From: Gammaproteobacteria bacterium
GTDB taxonomy: Bacteria > Pseudomonadota > Gammaproteobacteria > DSM-16500
DNA: 64,000 bases
Direction: 5' to 3'
Assembly (NCBI GenBank): GCA_013816845.1
Contig: JACDDU010000002.1
Coordinates: 1-64,000, forward strand
Shown one piece after another: positions 55,797-64,000 of the stretch. The notes below the pieces were generated by a model. The model did not search any database, was not told the origin of the DNA, and worked only from the letters and a program-made list of their open reading frames with translations. The position numbers and the translations under genes were made by a program. Positions within the stretch are counted from its first letter, which is position 1. Every line of letters starts with the position of its first letter.

Positions 55797-56219
55797 ATGA
55801 AAAAAACAATTAAAATATTTTCTGTACTCTTAGCGGCAGGCTTGGTTGCTGGGTGTGTTGAAGATCAATTTCACTCAAATGGTTACTATAGCAGTGGTAG
55901 TGCACCGCAAAGTTATTACAGTGATGCAACATCTGGCTACAATCAAAATTATCACTCTTCTAAAGGCCACCGTAAAAATAATGGCTATTATAGCAAGGGT
56001 ACGGTTCAATCCCGCCTTCAAGGACCACCGCCTGTAGATAATGGCTATCATTCGACAGGACAAAATGTTCCTAATGGTGGTTACTCAAGCACTAACGCTA
56101 CGCAAGCACAAAGCGGGTATGGAAGCAGTTCAAGCAATGCCACATCATCTCAGTCTGCCGACGATGATGTTAATCAACCACCCGTTAATTCAGGCAATGG
56201 TTATTACTCACATAGTTAA
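55797..56219 (+). CDS. Lipoprotein with NGYYS repeats
   Basis: The 140-residue product has a lipoprotein signal peptide ending in the lipobox LVAGC (C20). The mature part is low in complexity, rich in Ser, Tyr, Gly, Asn and Gln, with no other cysteine. The motif NGY[YH]S or NGGYS occurs at residues 28, 62, 82, 93 and 134. No charged or catalytic core is visible, so it is probably disordered or a surface-exposed matrix component. AAGGAAA precedes the start; it lies 19 bp after the previous gene. Confidence 0.8.
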   Translation: MKKTIKIFSVLLAAGLVAGCVEDQFHSNGYYSSGSAPQSYYSDATSGYNQNYHSSKGHRKNNGYYSKGTVQSRLQGPPPVDNGYHSTGQNVPNGGYSSTNATQAQSGYGSSSSNATSSQSADDDVNQPPVNSGNGYYSHS

Positions 56220-56278
56220 GGGTGAAAGCATTTAAGCTAACGTGTTGGGTTTGGCAAGCTAAACCCAACACTGTGGTA

Positions 56279-56743
56279 TTAAGCAAGGGCCGGTTGTTTC
56301 GTTTTGATAGTCACAATGGTTTTAACGGATGCGGAAATAAAACAATTATCATGTGCTTTTTGTAAAAGCGCACTCATCACTTCTGGCGGAAGCTCTCGCT
56401 TATTTTGAAAAGTAATTTTTGGTTGAAGGATGACTTCGGTGATAGCCATTTTGTTACTCTCATTCTTCGCAAGGATGCCAACCGCATCATCGACATAATG
56501 ATCAACTGTCATTCCTTCCGCAGCTGCCCAGTAAAGAAACGTTAACATAAAGCAACTGGAGATGGATGCAACAAACATTTCTTCAGGATTAGGTAGGTCG
56601 CTGCGTCCTAAAAACTCAGGCGCACTGCATGCTTCAATTGAAAATCCACTTCCGAAGTAGATTTTATGAGTACGATCGAAAGATTTAGCATTGAAAGGAG
56701 TCGCTGCACTTCGTCTCCATTGTACGCGAGCAGAATATTCCAT
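56279..56743 (-). CDS. OsmC-family protein
   Basis: The 154-residue product has the OsmC fold pattern, with C64 in ASISSCFMLTFL and C134 in HDNCFISASVKT, the two cysteines of the peroxide-reducing centre in OsmC/Ohr proteins. A third cysteine, C39, lies in SIEACSAPEF. It is cytoplasmic and probably reduces organic hydroperoxides or reacts with thiols. It is convergent with the lipoprotein gene and alone in its unit. Confidence 0.92.
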   Translation of the reverse strand: MEYSARVQWRRSAATPFNAKSFDRTHKIYFGSGFSIEACSAPEFLGRSDLPNPEEMFVASISSCFMLTFLYWAAAEGMTVDHYVDDAVGILAKNESNKMAITEVILQPKITFQNKRELPPEVMSALLQKAHDNCFISASVKTIVTIKTKQPALA

Positions 56744-56819
56744 AAAAATTCCTTTTTCATGATAGAAATAAAATTAGACATCCTAGGCACTGTACTATAG
56801 GGAAGATAGGGTAGCTAGA

Positions 56820-57008
56820 TCAATCTGGCGGTGATTTTCGAAAGCCTTTCACAACTTTTTTGCTTTCGATTTCAATAATTTCACCACTAAAATTACCAAA
56901 TTTACCTTGGGTTTTGGTGAGCATCCAACTATAAAGCGTTTCGACATCATTGCCTTCTTCCTCAGCAACTGCTTCATCGTCAAAGTAAATTTTGGCTATA
57001 TATTTCAT
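56820..57008 (-). CDS. Small acidic protein, function unknown
   Basis: The 62-residue product begins MKYIAKIYFDDEAVAEEEG and ends in a short basic tail. The composition is protein-like, with an N-terminal beta-type stretch, a central helical segment and no cysteine, signal peptide or membrane segment. ACGAG stands five bases before the ATG as a ribosome-binding site. It lies alone between the OsmC and suhB genes, with spacers of 76 and 84 bp. I recognise no family. Confidence 0.6.
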   Translation of the reverse strand: MKYIAKIYFDDEAVAEEEGNDVETLYSWMLTKTQGKFGNFSGEIIEIESKKVVKGFRKSPPD

Positions 57009-57092
57009 AAATACTCGTTAAAAATAAATTTAAGTCATAATTTATCTTACGCCAATCATCAAAGCAAAAGATTATCATGTGAAATGAAAAGC

Positions 57093-57896
57093 TTAAGGTC
57101 TTTTACTCTCTTCCATTTGCGGATGAATGGTTTTTAAAAATTGCCGCAAAATAATCGGGTTGGCTCCCACCACATTGCCTGTTTTGAGATAATCTTCGCT
57201 CCCTGATAAATCACTAACGATGCCGCCAGCTTCTTTGATAAGCAAAATACCCGCTGCAATATCCCAAAGATGTAACCCCATTTCCCAAAAGCAATCTAAT
57301 CGTCCACAAGCTACATAGGCTAAATCCAATGCAGCAGCTCCCAGTCTTCGGACATCGCCACAAGTCGGAAGAATCGCTTGAAGAACCGCTTGAGGAAGCG
57401 GATTCTCAGGATCTTTGTGACGGTAGGCAAACCCAGTACCTAACAGACACTCTTCTAACGATTTACGACTACTGACTCGGATACGGCGATCATTGAGTCT
57501 CGCGCCTTTCCCACGTGCTGCAGTGAAGAGCTCTTGATGAATAGGATCATAAATGACACCATATTCCAGCTTATTTTTATGCATGACACCTATCGAGATC
57601 GCAAAATAGGGGAAGCCATGAACAAAATTACGAGTTCCATCAATGGGATCAATAATCCATTGATAATCATCCCCCACAATTTCAGTGCCTTCCTCACCCA
57701 AAATTCCGTGGGAGGGATAAGCTTTTTGGATCGTAGCAATGATGTCTTTTTCGACACGCTTATCAATTTCAGTAACTAAATCATTAGGACTTTTATAACC
57801 CACTTGAACGCGATCAAGTCGATTGAAAGCGCGCATGATCGTATTACCACTATGGCGTGCTGCCTCGATGGCAATATTGAGGATAGGATCGTACAT
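57093..57896 (-). CDS. suhB: Inositol monophosphatase family protein SuhB
   Basis: SuhB is a Mg-dependent phosphatase which in E. coli also joins the rRNA antitermination complex. The 267-residue product (the same length as E. coli SuhB) has the metal-binding GEEG (67-70), DPIDGT (83-88) and WDIAAG near 213. The start MYDPILNIAIEAAR is typical. It is divergent from trmJ across a 212-bp spacer, the same partner order being seen in several gammaproteobacteria. Confidence 0.93.
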   Translation of the reverse strand: MYDPILNIAIEAARHSGNTIMRAFNRLDRVQVGYKSPNDLVTEIDKRVEKDIIATIQKAYPSHGILGEEGTEIVGDDYQWIIDPIDGTRNFVHGFPYFAISIGVMHKNKLEYGVIYDPIHQELFTAARGKGARLNDRRIRVSSRKSLEECLLGTGFAYRHKDPENPLPQAVLQAILPTCGDVRRLGAAALDLAYVACGRLDCFWEMGLHLWDIAAGILLIKEAGGIVSDLSGSEDYLKTGNVVGANPIILRQFLKTIHPQMEESKRP

Positions 57897-58108
57897 AAAT
57901 GAGGGGTTTCAAATTATTGTTATGGAAGCGCCCATGATAAAACGAATAGAGAGACGATGCTAGTCTTGTTGGATGTCGTCTGCAGGATTTATTCGCCCAG
58001 ATTGCCTGATATTTCGGGTCTTCAACTTTGGGTCAATTCATGCGACTAGCTGGCTAATTCTCTGCTTCATGCTAAAATAAACATCAAAAATATTTCAAGA
58101 AAGATACT
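57897..58108. other. suhB-trmJ divergent spacer
   Basis: This 212-bp spacer between two divergent genes must carry both promoters. A TAAAAT at 58073-58078 could be a -10 for trmJ, but no matching -35 stands out. I see no repeat, hairpin or additional gene. Confidence 0.4.
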
Positions 58109-58849
58109 ATGTTTGATCGCATTCGAATTGTACTCATCAATACTTCCCATCCTGGTAATATTGGGGCTGCAGCCCGGGCAATGAAAACAATGGGATTGAA
58201 CCGCCTTTATCTCGTTTCACCCCAAGCCTTCCCGCACGAAAAAGCGACTGAAATGGCTTCGGGCGCAGCCGATGTTCTTGATCAAGCAGTTGTTTGTGAA
58301 ACTTTAGATGAAGCAATTAATGATTGTCATCTTATCGCAGGAACTAGTGCACGTTCTAGACGAATTCCTTGGCCACATCAAACCCCGCGTGAAATGGCTG
58401 AACTTTTTAAAACCAACCCATCCGATACGGAAATTGCCATTTTATTTGGTCGAGAACGAACCGGCTTGCTTAATGAAGAACTTGAACGTTGTCACGTTCA
58501 TGTTGAGATTCCAGCTAACCCTATTTATAGCTCACTCAATATTGCTGCTGCAGTTCAAGTCATGAGCTATGAAATTCGTATGGCGTTACAAGGGGGAGGC
58601 GCTGAAACGAATTGGGATTATCGTTTATCTACCTCACATGAACTTGAATTGTTTCTTTCCCACTTACAAACTGTTCTTATTAAAATTGAATTTTTAAAAA
58701 CAAGCGCCCCCCGCAAACTGATGACTCGCATGCGCCGTCTTTTTTTTCGTGCTCATCCCGATGTCATGGAAATTAATATTTTGCGCGGCATGCTAACCTC
58801 TATCGAACATAGTCTCGCGCAGGGAAGCGATCCTCATGGAAAATTGTGA
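58109..58849 (+). CDS. trmJ: tRNA (cytidine/uridine-2'-O)-methyltransferase TrmJ
   Basis: TrmJ methylates the 2'-OH of tRNA position 32. The 246-residue product (E. coli 246) has the SPOUT knot: INTSHPGNIGAAARAMKTMGL near the N-terminus, ILFGRERTGLLNEEL in the middle and PIYSSLNIAAAVQVMSYE. The C-terminal part from about 170 is helical and basic. The last 14 bases overlap the next gene. Confidence 0.95.
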   Translation: MFDRIRIVLINTSHPGNIGAAARAMKTMGLNRLYLVSPQAFPHEKATEMASGAADVLDQAVVCETLDEAINDCHLIAGTSARSRRIPWPHQTPREMAELFKTNPSDTEIAILFGRERTGLLNEELERCHVHVEIPANPIYSSLNIAAAVQVMSYEIRMALQGGGAETNWDYRLSTSHELELFLSHLQTVLIKIEFLKTSAPRKLMTRMRRLFFRAHPDVMEINILRGMLTSIEHSLAQGSDPHGKL

Positions 58850-60005
58850 ATTAACGATTTTAATGCCATGTCTCAATGAAGCTGAAACGCTCGCGAGATG
58901 CATTCATAAAGCTCAACAATTTTTAGTGACCGCAAGAATTGAGGGTGAAATTCTTATCGCGGATAATGGGAGTACGGATGGCTCACAAGCAATTGCCAAT
59001 ACGGCTGGGGCGAGAGTCATTACTGTCCCTCTACGTGGTTACGGTGCTGCGTTAAAACACGGCATACGCGCAGCTCACGGTCGTTATATTATTATGGGGG
59101 ATGCTGATGACAGTTATAACTTTTCTGCACTTTTTCCTTTCTTAAAAAAATTACGCGAAGGGTATGACCTTGTCATGGGGAATCGTTTTAAAGGGGGCAT
59201 CAAACAAGGAGCTATGCCTTTTCTTAATCGCTATGTAGGTAATCCAATTTTATCATTCATTGGTCGTTTGTTTTTTAACAGTCAAATCGGTGATTTTCAT
59301 TGCGGCTTGCGGGGATTTTCACGTGCGCGTTTATTGCAACTTAATTTGCAAGGCAATGGCATGGAATTTGCGAGTGAAATGGTCATTAAAGCTGAGCTTA
59401 ATCGTTTCAAAATTACAGAAGTTCCTACAGAATTATTTCCAGATGGTCGCAGCCGACCTCCTCACTTGCGACGATTTCGTGATGGTTGGCGCCATTTACG
59501 TTTGTTATTATTATTTAGCCCGCGATGGCTCTTTTTTTATCCTGGTTTAGTTTTGATGTGGGTAGGAATAGTGGCAATGGTCGTTTTGCAAACCGGACCC
59601 TTAACTATCGGGCGCGTGAGTCTTGATATTCATACGATGCTATTCAGTAGTTTGTTTACGATTATTGGTTTACAAGCAGTTTGCTTTGCAGTGTGTGCCA
59701 AATATTTTTTAATTCACCAAGTCTATACAGAGAGTCGTTACCAACGTTTAGTAAAAATCTTTTCCTTGGAACGCGGACTTTTAGTTGGCTTAAGTTGTAT
59801 GACTATTGGAATTGCTGGTTCCGGTTATGTTTTTTGGTTTTGGCTAAATCATTCATTTGGTCCACTCGCGCCTCAGCAAGTCATGCGTCTTTTAATTCCC
59901 TCTTTTACTTTTCTAATTGCAGGATTACAGTTAATTTTCGCAAGCTTTTTTTTAAGCTTATTAAGTTTACGTCTAGATCCACAGCGAAAATTAACCCCAA
60001 GTTGA
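58836..60005 (+). CDS. Family 2 glycosyltransferase with membrane domain
   Basis: The 389-residue product has the GT-A fold: LMPCLNEAETLARC near the start, IADNGSTDGS and the metal-binding GDADDSY at about 86-92. The domain, with the HCGLRGFSR region, is of the dolichyl/undecaprenyl-phosphate sugar synthase type. From about residue 230 it has four membrane segments, so it is anchored at the inner membrane. It probably transfers a sugar to a lipid carrier. It overlaps trmJ by 14 bases, and ends 12 bp from the convergent membrane gene. Confidence 0.88.
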   Translation: MENCELTILMPCLNEAETLARCIHKAQQFLVTARIEGEILIADNGSTDGSQAIANTAGARVITVPLRGYGAALKHGIRAAHGRYIIMGDADDSYNFSALFPFLKKLREGYDLVMGNRFKGGIKQGAMPFLNRYVGNPILSFIGRLFFNSQIGDFHCGLRGFSRARLLQLNLQGNGMEFASEMVIKAELNRFKITEVPTELFPDGRSRPPHLRRFRDGWRHLRLLLLFSPRWLFFYPGLVLMWVGIVAMVVLQTGPLTIGRVSLDIHTMLFSSLFTIIGLQAVCFAVCAKYFLIHQVYTESRYQRLVKIFSLERGLLVGLSCMTIGIAGSGYVFWFWLNHSFGPLAPQQVMRLLIPSFTFLIAGLQLIFASFFLSLLSLRLDPQRKLTPS

Positions 60006-60017
60006 TTCAAATATCTT

Positions 60018-61607
60018 TTAACGAACTTGACATAATAAAACATATTGATGGGTGATAGCTTGTCGGTCGCTCTTAATGCGTGCGCAGGTTTTTGATGAAA
60101 TTAAACCATACAAACTAGCAATTCGTTTTAATTCTGGCATGTTTTGATCTGACGTTAAAAGAAATACCGGTTCGTCCCCAATTAATTTACTCGCAATTTT
60201 TTGATGCGTTCGGGGGTCAAATGCATATTTTTCTAACTGAAAAGGGATGCCAATAAATTGCCAATGGCGGGGGAAAAAAGGAATAAGGTAAGATTGAGGC
60301 CGGGGATTCAAATCCATCACGTAAGCAGGATAAGCAGTCAACACAGTCGCATTTTGAATATGATTGACTACGGGAGGAAGTTCAACATTAAAAAAAGTTC
60401 CACTAAACCATCTTGCACGTACCATTGATTGCGGTAGCATAAAAAAAATTAAAGAATAAAAAACCATCGTGGTAATAATAAGTTTTTTATAAGGTTTTTG
60501 AACATTCCATTCAACCAATAAATAAATAAGTAAAGGGGCTAACATTTCTAAAGGTAAAAGATAGCGTGCAATCGAGAAATAATATTGCCAAACAATATAA
60601 GAACTAATAAAGAAAAAAGTAAGCCACCGTTTTTGTAATGAAAGCGTCCCGTGGTTATGTCTATTAAACATCACTTTAAATAAAGTTAAGAGAGTTAGGG
60701 CATACAAAATTAAAAAACGAATGTCACGAAAAGGTACATCTGAAATTCTACCATCCCAAGAAAAATAAAAAGGGAAGAATACCGTTTGCACTAAGGTTTG
60801 AGGCATAAAGCGTAAATCACGCCAGTTCTGTAAGGCAAATTGATCCGATTGAAAGATGTTGTTGAGAAAAGGGAAAACCGGGTTACTATAAATCTGCCAA
60901 AGATGCCACATCCAGTGCCCTGCTGTAGCAAGGATACCTATCACGATACCTAAGCAAACGCTTAATGCCATGCCACTCTTTTTCCTAAAGGGCAGCGGTA
61001 AGGTAAGTAAAGCCAATAATCCACCGAGCGCATATAATCCAGCTGTTAGCTTAAGCCCTGCTCCCATGCCTAAGAAAAAACCAGCAAGAATGAGCCATTT
61101 TATGGGGGTGTCAGCAGGGGAGGGAGCTGCTAAAGCTTGCAATTGAAGCCATACATAACTTAAAACAAACAAACTGATTAAATGATCATTTTGAAACGAG
61201 CCAATGGCAGGTAGTGCAGTTGGACCGTACATCCCCAACACAACAACTATGAAAAGCAATAAAATATTATGACGAACGAAACTTTTACCTATTAAAAATA
61301 AAAGCCAGGCATTAATCCCATGTAAAGCTCCCAATAAAAATTGAACGGTAAAAGATTGAAAATGATTTATTAAAAAATAAGATAAAAAATCAAGTGTCGG
61401 GTTTAAAAATTGATGTAAAAAAGAAACCGGCCAATAATCTATAGTGTCACGATGATTAAAGAAAGCAAAGGGGCCATAATAATGGTAATTAGCAAGATCC
61501 CAACATAGTTCTTTACCAAAAAAACAAGAAAGCAAGCCACATCCTAGCATGCTTGTAAACAACATTGAAAAAGTCGTTAATTTTGCTCCCGCCATATTAC
61601 GCATCAT
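60018..61607 (-). CDS. Polytopic membrane protein, probable glycosyltransferase-type
   Basis: The 529-residue product has about ten or more hydrophobic segments and a conserved-looking external loop near the N-terminus (GKELCWDLANYHYYGPFAFF with RDTIDYWPVSF). It resembles GT-C type integral-membrane sugar transferases in layout, and a neighbouring GT2 and methyltransferase support a glycan role. I cannot assign a family with certainty. Its start overlaps the stop of the methyltransferase by four bases, so the two are cotranslated. Confidence 0.7.
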   Translation of the reverse strand: MMRNMAGAKLTTFSMLFTSMLGCGLLSCFFGKELCWDLANYHYYGPFAFFNHRDTIDYWPVSFLHQFLNPTLDFLSYFLINHFQSFTVQFLLGALHGINAWLLFLIGKSFVRHNILLLFIVVVLGMYGPTALPAIGSFQNDHLISLFVLSYVWLQLQALAAPSPADTPIKWLILAGFFLGMGAGLKLTAGLYALGGLLALLTLPLPFRKKSGMALSVCLGIVIGILATAGHWMWHLWQIYSNPVFPFLNNIFQSDQFALQNWRDLRFMPQTLVQTVFFPFYFSWDGRISDVPFRDIRFLILYALTLLTLFKVMFNRHNHGTLSLQKRWLTFFFISSYIVWQYYFSIARYLLPLEMLAPLLIYLLVEWNVQKPYKKLIITTMVFYSLIFFMLPQSMVRARWFSGTFFNVELPPVVNHIQNATVLTAYPAYVMDLNPRPQSYLIPFFPRHWQFIGIPFQLEKYAFDPRTHQKIASKLIGDEPVFLLTSDQNMPELKRIASLYGLISSKTCARIKSDRQAITHQYVLLCQVR

Positions 61608-62284
61608 GATTGGGATTTCCGGGCAATTAGAATGATATTACTAATAAAACCAAAGGTTTTAATAAATTTAAAATCAAAATCAGCAATTCCTAGCTCACGA
61701 CACATGGTTATGAGGGTTTGGTGGTCAAGCAAATTTAAATTATTTTCATCAGCATAAAAACTTAAACCCAATTTTTTTAAAATTAAGCGATGCTGAGATT
61801 TCGGCAACCAATGAAGCAAGGGTAAAAGAGTATGAACTTCGATAGGGTGCCAACGATTAGGGGTTGTAATAAATAAACCACGCTTAGCAACTCGAAAACA
61901 TTCCGCTAGCATTTTTTGTTGTTGCTTATAATGACCAATATGTTCTATGACTGCAGAAGAAAACACTACATCGATACTGTCATCTTCAAAGGGTAAGGAA
62001 CGCGCATCGCCCTGGTAGAAAGTTAATCCTGGATAAATTTCTTCAAGGAACGTTCCCGGTTGATTCGATAAAGCAATAATTTTATGTTTATCGGGAAAAT
62101 ATTTTTCAAAATAATTGGATGATAATGCATGCTTATCCGCAGTGATTCCAACATCGAGAACATGGGCTAGGGATGCCGTTGGAAATTCGGTGCTAAACAA
62201 ATGGTACATAAGCTCGCGCTTTTTTAAAGCTAACCGATCCACAAACCCGCCAGCCTTTTGCTGTGTATAGTTATCTACTGCCAT
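61604..62284 (-). CDS. SAM-dependent methyltransferase (class I)
   Basis: The 226-residue product has the Rossmann SAM-binding pattern: motif I VLDVGITADK near residue 42, motif II/III IIALSNQPG and GDARSLPFEDDSIDVVFSSAVIEHIGH, and the post-motif TTPNRWHPIEVHTLLPLLHW. This resembles methyltransferases associated with glycan or quinone biosynthesis. Its gene order with two membrane glycan-type proteins suggests glycan modification. Motif I has GIT where G.G is common, so the fit is partial. Confidence 0.85.
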   Translation of the reverse strand: MAVDNYTQQKAGGFVDRLALKKRELMYHLFSTEFPTASLAHVLDVGITADKHALSSNYFEKYFPDKHKIIALSNQPGTFLEEIYPGLTFYQGDARSLPFEDDSIDVVFSSAVIEHIGHYKQQQKMLAECFRVAKRGLFITTPNRWHPIEVHTLLPLLHWLPKSQHRLILKKLGLSFYADENNLNLLDHQTLITMCRELGIADFDFKFIKTFGFISNIILIARKSQS

Positions 62285-62430
62285 GTTTTTCTTTCCACGC
62301 CCGCTGAAGTTGCCATTTTACTTGGATTTTAAAGATTTCTATATTTTTATTTGCCGAGATAGAACCATTACTTTATTCCAAGCTTTAAGTAACTAAGCCG
62401 CACTTAGGATGTCGAATGCTAAAACTTTCC

Positions 62431-64000
62431 TCAAATGATTAATTGCCATTGATCGTGAGAAAATTTCTTAAGTAAATAACGATTTTCAATCGTAGGAATC
62501 AATACAAGGCGATAGTCACCTTTGCTATTCGCACGATAATGCCCCTGGCTTAAGTAAGTAGTTTCTCCGTTGGTTAACTGCATGCCATTTAAGTAAACAT
62601 CTCTGTAACTATCAATTCGATACTTACCAGAAAATTTAATAAAAATGTCTGAGTTTTGCGGAGAAAATTGTGGGGCATATAAATAGATGCTTCCCCAAAA
62701 ATGTTGATAATTGGCTTGCAAGTAAATTTTTAAATGCGGTGGCAGGGCCATCATACGATAATTATTAATATAAAATTTCACTTGCGATGTCGCAATCGCA
62801 TCTTTTATAGAATCAACTGTTGCAAGCTGGTCTTGATCCAATGAAGGGAGCATCACAGCCCGAAGTGAGGGGGTTGGTTGATATAAGAAATCAATAGCAG
62901 GTCCCATTAAATGCTTCAAACCGTTAATAGGTTGGCTACGAGAAGGTAATAAATCTACACCAGCAATATAATCTGTTTTATCTTTTAATAAGGCTTCTGC
63001 AGCGAAGATATGAGCCCGTTGATATTGACCTGTTTGGCGTAACGCTTGCTGCGTAAATATAATTAAAGGATAAATGAATCCAACAAATAATATAGGAATA
63101 CTTAAAATAAAATATCTTACTTTAATCAAGGCAGTATTTAATATCTTCGATGGTCTAAAAACAAAATAAAGGATTACAGGAAGTGAGAGCAGCAAGAAAT
63201 AAAATAGAGGGATTTTAAAAAATATGAGGAGGACAATCATTAATAAGTTGCTGAGGAGTAACGTACTAGTCACCCATGTTTTTTGGGTCAAAAAGAAGAG
63301 GTTTTTTTGTTGTTCCGCAACCACAGCGAAAAGCCAATCAAAAAAAGCAGCATATGAGATAAAGAAAACAGGAAATGCAACTTGCATGTAGTAAGGGAAG
63401 ATTTGATTGTAGGGGATAAGGCAAACTAAAATGCTAAACATCATGCTAATAGCAATGAATCGGTAGCGGTAAGCTGAATCCATTTTAAATGTTACGAATA
63501 AGCTAATTAAAGTTACCGGTAAGAGTAAAAATAAAATTGGATTAAAATAAATAATGTGGCTCCAAAAGAGATAGCGTGCCCCTGCGTACCAGGCAAGATG
63601 ATACATAGCAGATGCTTCAAAGAAGACACTTTGTACGACGGTATTAAAATCCGCAAGCCAACACCATATTATTAAGTAAGATAAAATAACAAAGGCTGTA
63701 CCGATGTTAAATTTAAAGATAGCATTAAATGAAAAAGCCGAACGATGATGCAAAAATAAGAAGAGCAATGTGATATTCCCAGCGAATAAATACCAAATCA
63801 CTTTCTGAGTAATCGTAAAACCAATACCAATTAACACGCCAGAAAGTAAATAACGTTGCTCAAAGAGTAACATCACGGCAAAAAAACAAAACCAAAATCC
63901 AAATAGATCAACCCGAATATTAGTCGCGTAATTTAAAAAAAGTTCCGAACTCATGAGCAAACCAAGGCTTAGTAAAACAGCAATACTTTTAAAAAAGCGC
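62431..64000 (-). CDS. Polytopic membrane protein, probable glycosyltransferase (partial, runs off window)
   Basis: The frame is open from 62431 to the right edge. No stop is met between 63960 and 64000, so the start lies outside. The 523 visible residues have about ten hydrophobic segments, followed by a C-terminal soluble domain of about 190 residues that contains SIYLYAPQFSP and LKKFSHDQWQLII. The region SSELFLNYATNIRVDLFGFWF suggests a first luminal loop of a GT-C family sugar transferase. It is the upstream member of the minus-strand glycan group, 146 bp from the methyltransferase. Confidence 0.7.
   Translation of the reverse strand, partial: RFFKSIAVLLSLGLLMSSELFLNYATNIRVDLFGFWFCFFAVMLLFEQRYLLSGVLIGIGFTITQKVIWYLFAGNITLLFLFLHHRSAFSFNAIFKFNIGTAFVILSYLIIWCWLADFNTVVQSVFFEASAMYHLAWYAGARYLFWSHIIYFNPILFLLLPVTLISLFVTFKMDSAYRYRFIAISMMFSILVCLIPYNQIFPYYMQVAFPVFFISYAAFFDWLFAVVAEQQKNLFFLTQKTWVTSTLLLSNLLMIVLLIFFKIPLFYFLLLSLPVILYFVFRPSKILNTALIKVRYFILSIPILFVGFIYPLIIFTQQALRQTGQYQRAHIFAAEALLKDKTDYIAGVDLLPSRSQPINGLKHLMGPAIDFLYQPTPSLRAVMLPSLDQDQLATVDSIKDAIATSQVKFYINNYRMMALPPHLKIYLQANYQHFWGSIYLYAPQFSPQNSDIFIKFSGKYRIDSYRDVYLNGMQLTNGETTYLSQGHYRANSKGDYRLVLIPTIENRYLLKKFSHDQWQLII

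Noticed and set aside
1-64000. CRISPR arrays, insertion sequences, prophage or integrase genes, rRNA and replication origin
   Set aside because: I looked for regularly spaced repeats, transposase or integrase motifs and rRNA-like stretches and found none. The only sizeable direct repeat is the coding duplication at 28773-28976.

Overview
The window is AT-rich, gene-dense bacterial chromosome from a gammaproteobacterium, most probably of the order Legionellales (Coxiella/Legionella relatives). This rests on the proteins (long-form EF-Tu, S10-spc-alpha proteins, NuoA-N, FeoABC, SuhB, TrmJ), on the order tpiA-secG-tRNA-Leu(GAG)-nuoA-N, and on two large, highly charged, coiled-coil orphan proteins that look like secreted effectors of intracellular bacteria. 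The assignment is inferred from gene content; no species is claimed. I see no insertion sequence, phage, CRISPR array, rRNA or replication origin.

Layout. Positions 1-14267 hold the end of tuf and a continuous S10-spc-alpha ribosomal superoperon with secY and rpoA. Its two largest gaps (268 bp between rpsQ and rplN, 278 bp between rpmJ and rpsM) fall at the classical operon borders. rpmD (L30) is missing from its usual place between rpsE and rplO. Positions 14348-16456 carry rplU-rpmA-obgE and convergent rpsT, which has a UUG start. Positions 16621-22791 carry a serine hydrolase, the lipid II flippase murJ, a coiled-coil orphan, scpA, a Sua5-type threonylcarbamoyl-AMP synthase and an alpha/beta hydrolase. 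Positions 22792-30404 are the accessory part: a 646-residue orphan, the Fur-boxed feoABC ferrous iron operon, an Ig-like-domain protein, and a 556-residue orphan with a perfect 102-bp tandem duplication.

Positions 30581-46597 run from tpiA through secG and tRNA-Leu to the complete 14-gene complex I operon. A 49-codon gene lies convergent to nuoN. Positions 46907-51279 are queA, yajC, secD and secF. tgt, which usually separates queA and yajC, is absent, and yajC-secDF has its own promoter inside the end of queA. Positions 51443-56219 are envelope genes: a small outer-membrane beta-barrel, an HlyD/ABC-2 exporter, and two small exported proteins, one with a repeated NGYYS motif. Positions 56279-58849 hold an OsmC-like protein, a 62-residue orphan, suhB and trmJ. 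From 58836 to the right edge is a surface-glycan-type group: a GT2 glycosyltransferase, two polytopic membrane proteins and a SAM methyltransferase, the last membrane protein running off the window.

Together the window supplies translation, protein export (SecY, SecG, YajC, SecDF), respiration, iron uptake and envelope building. The least explained parts are the orphan proteins at 19394-20077, 22792-24732, 27829-28653, 28734-30404 and 55385-56219, the small gene at 46600-46749, and several structured leaders.
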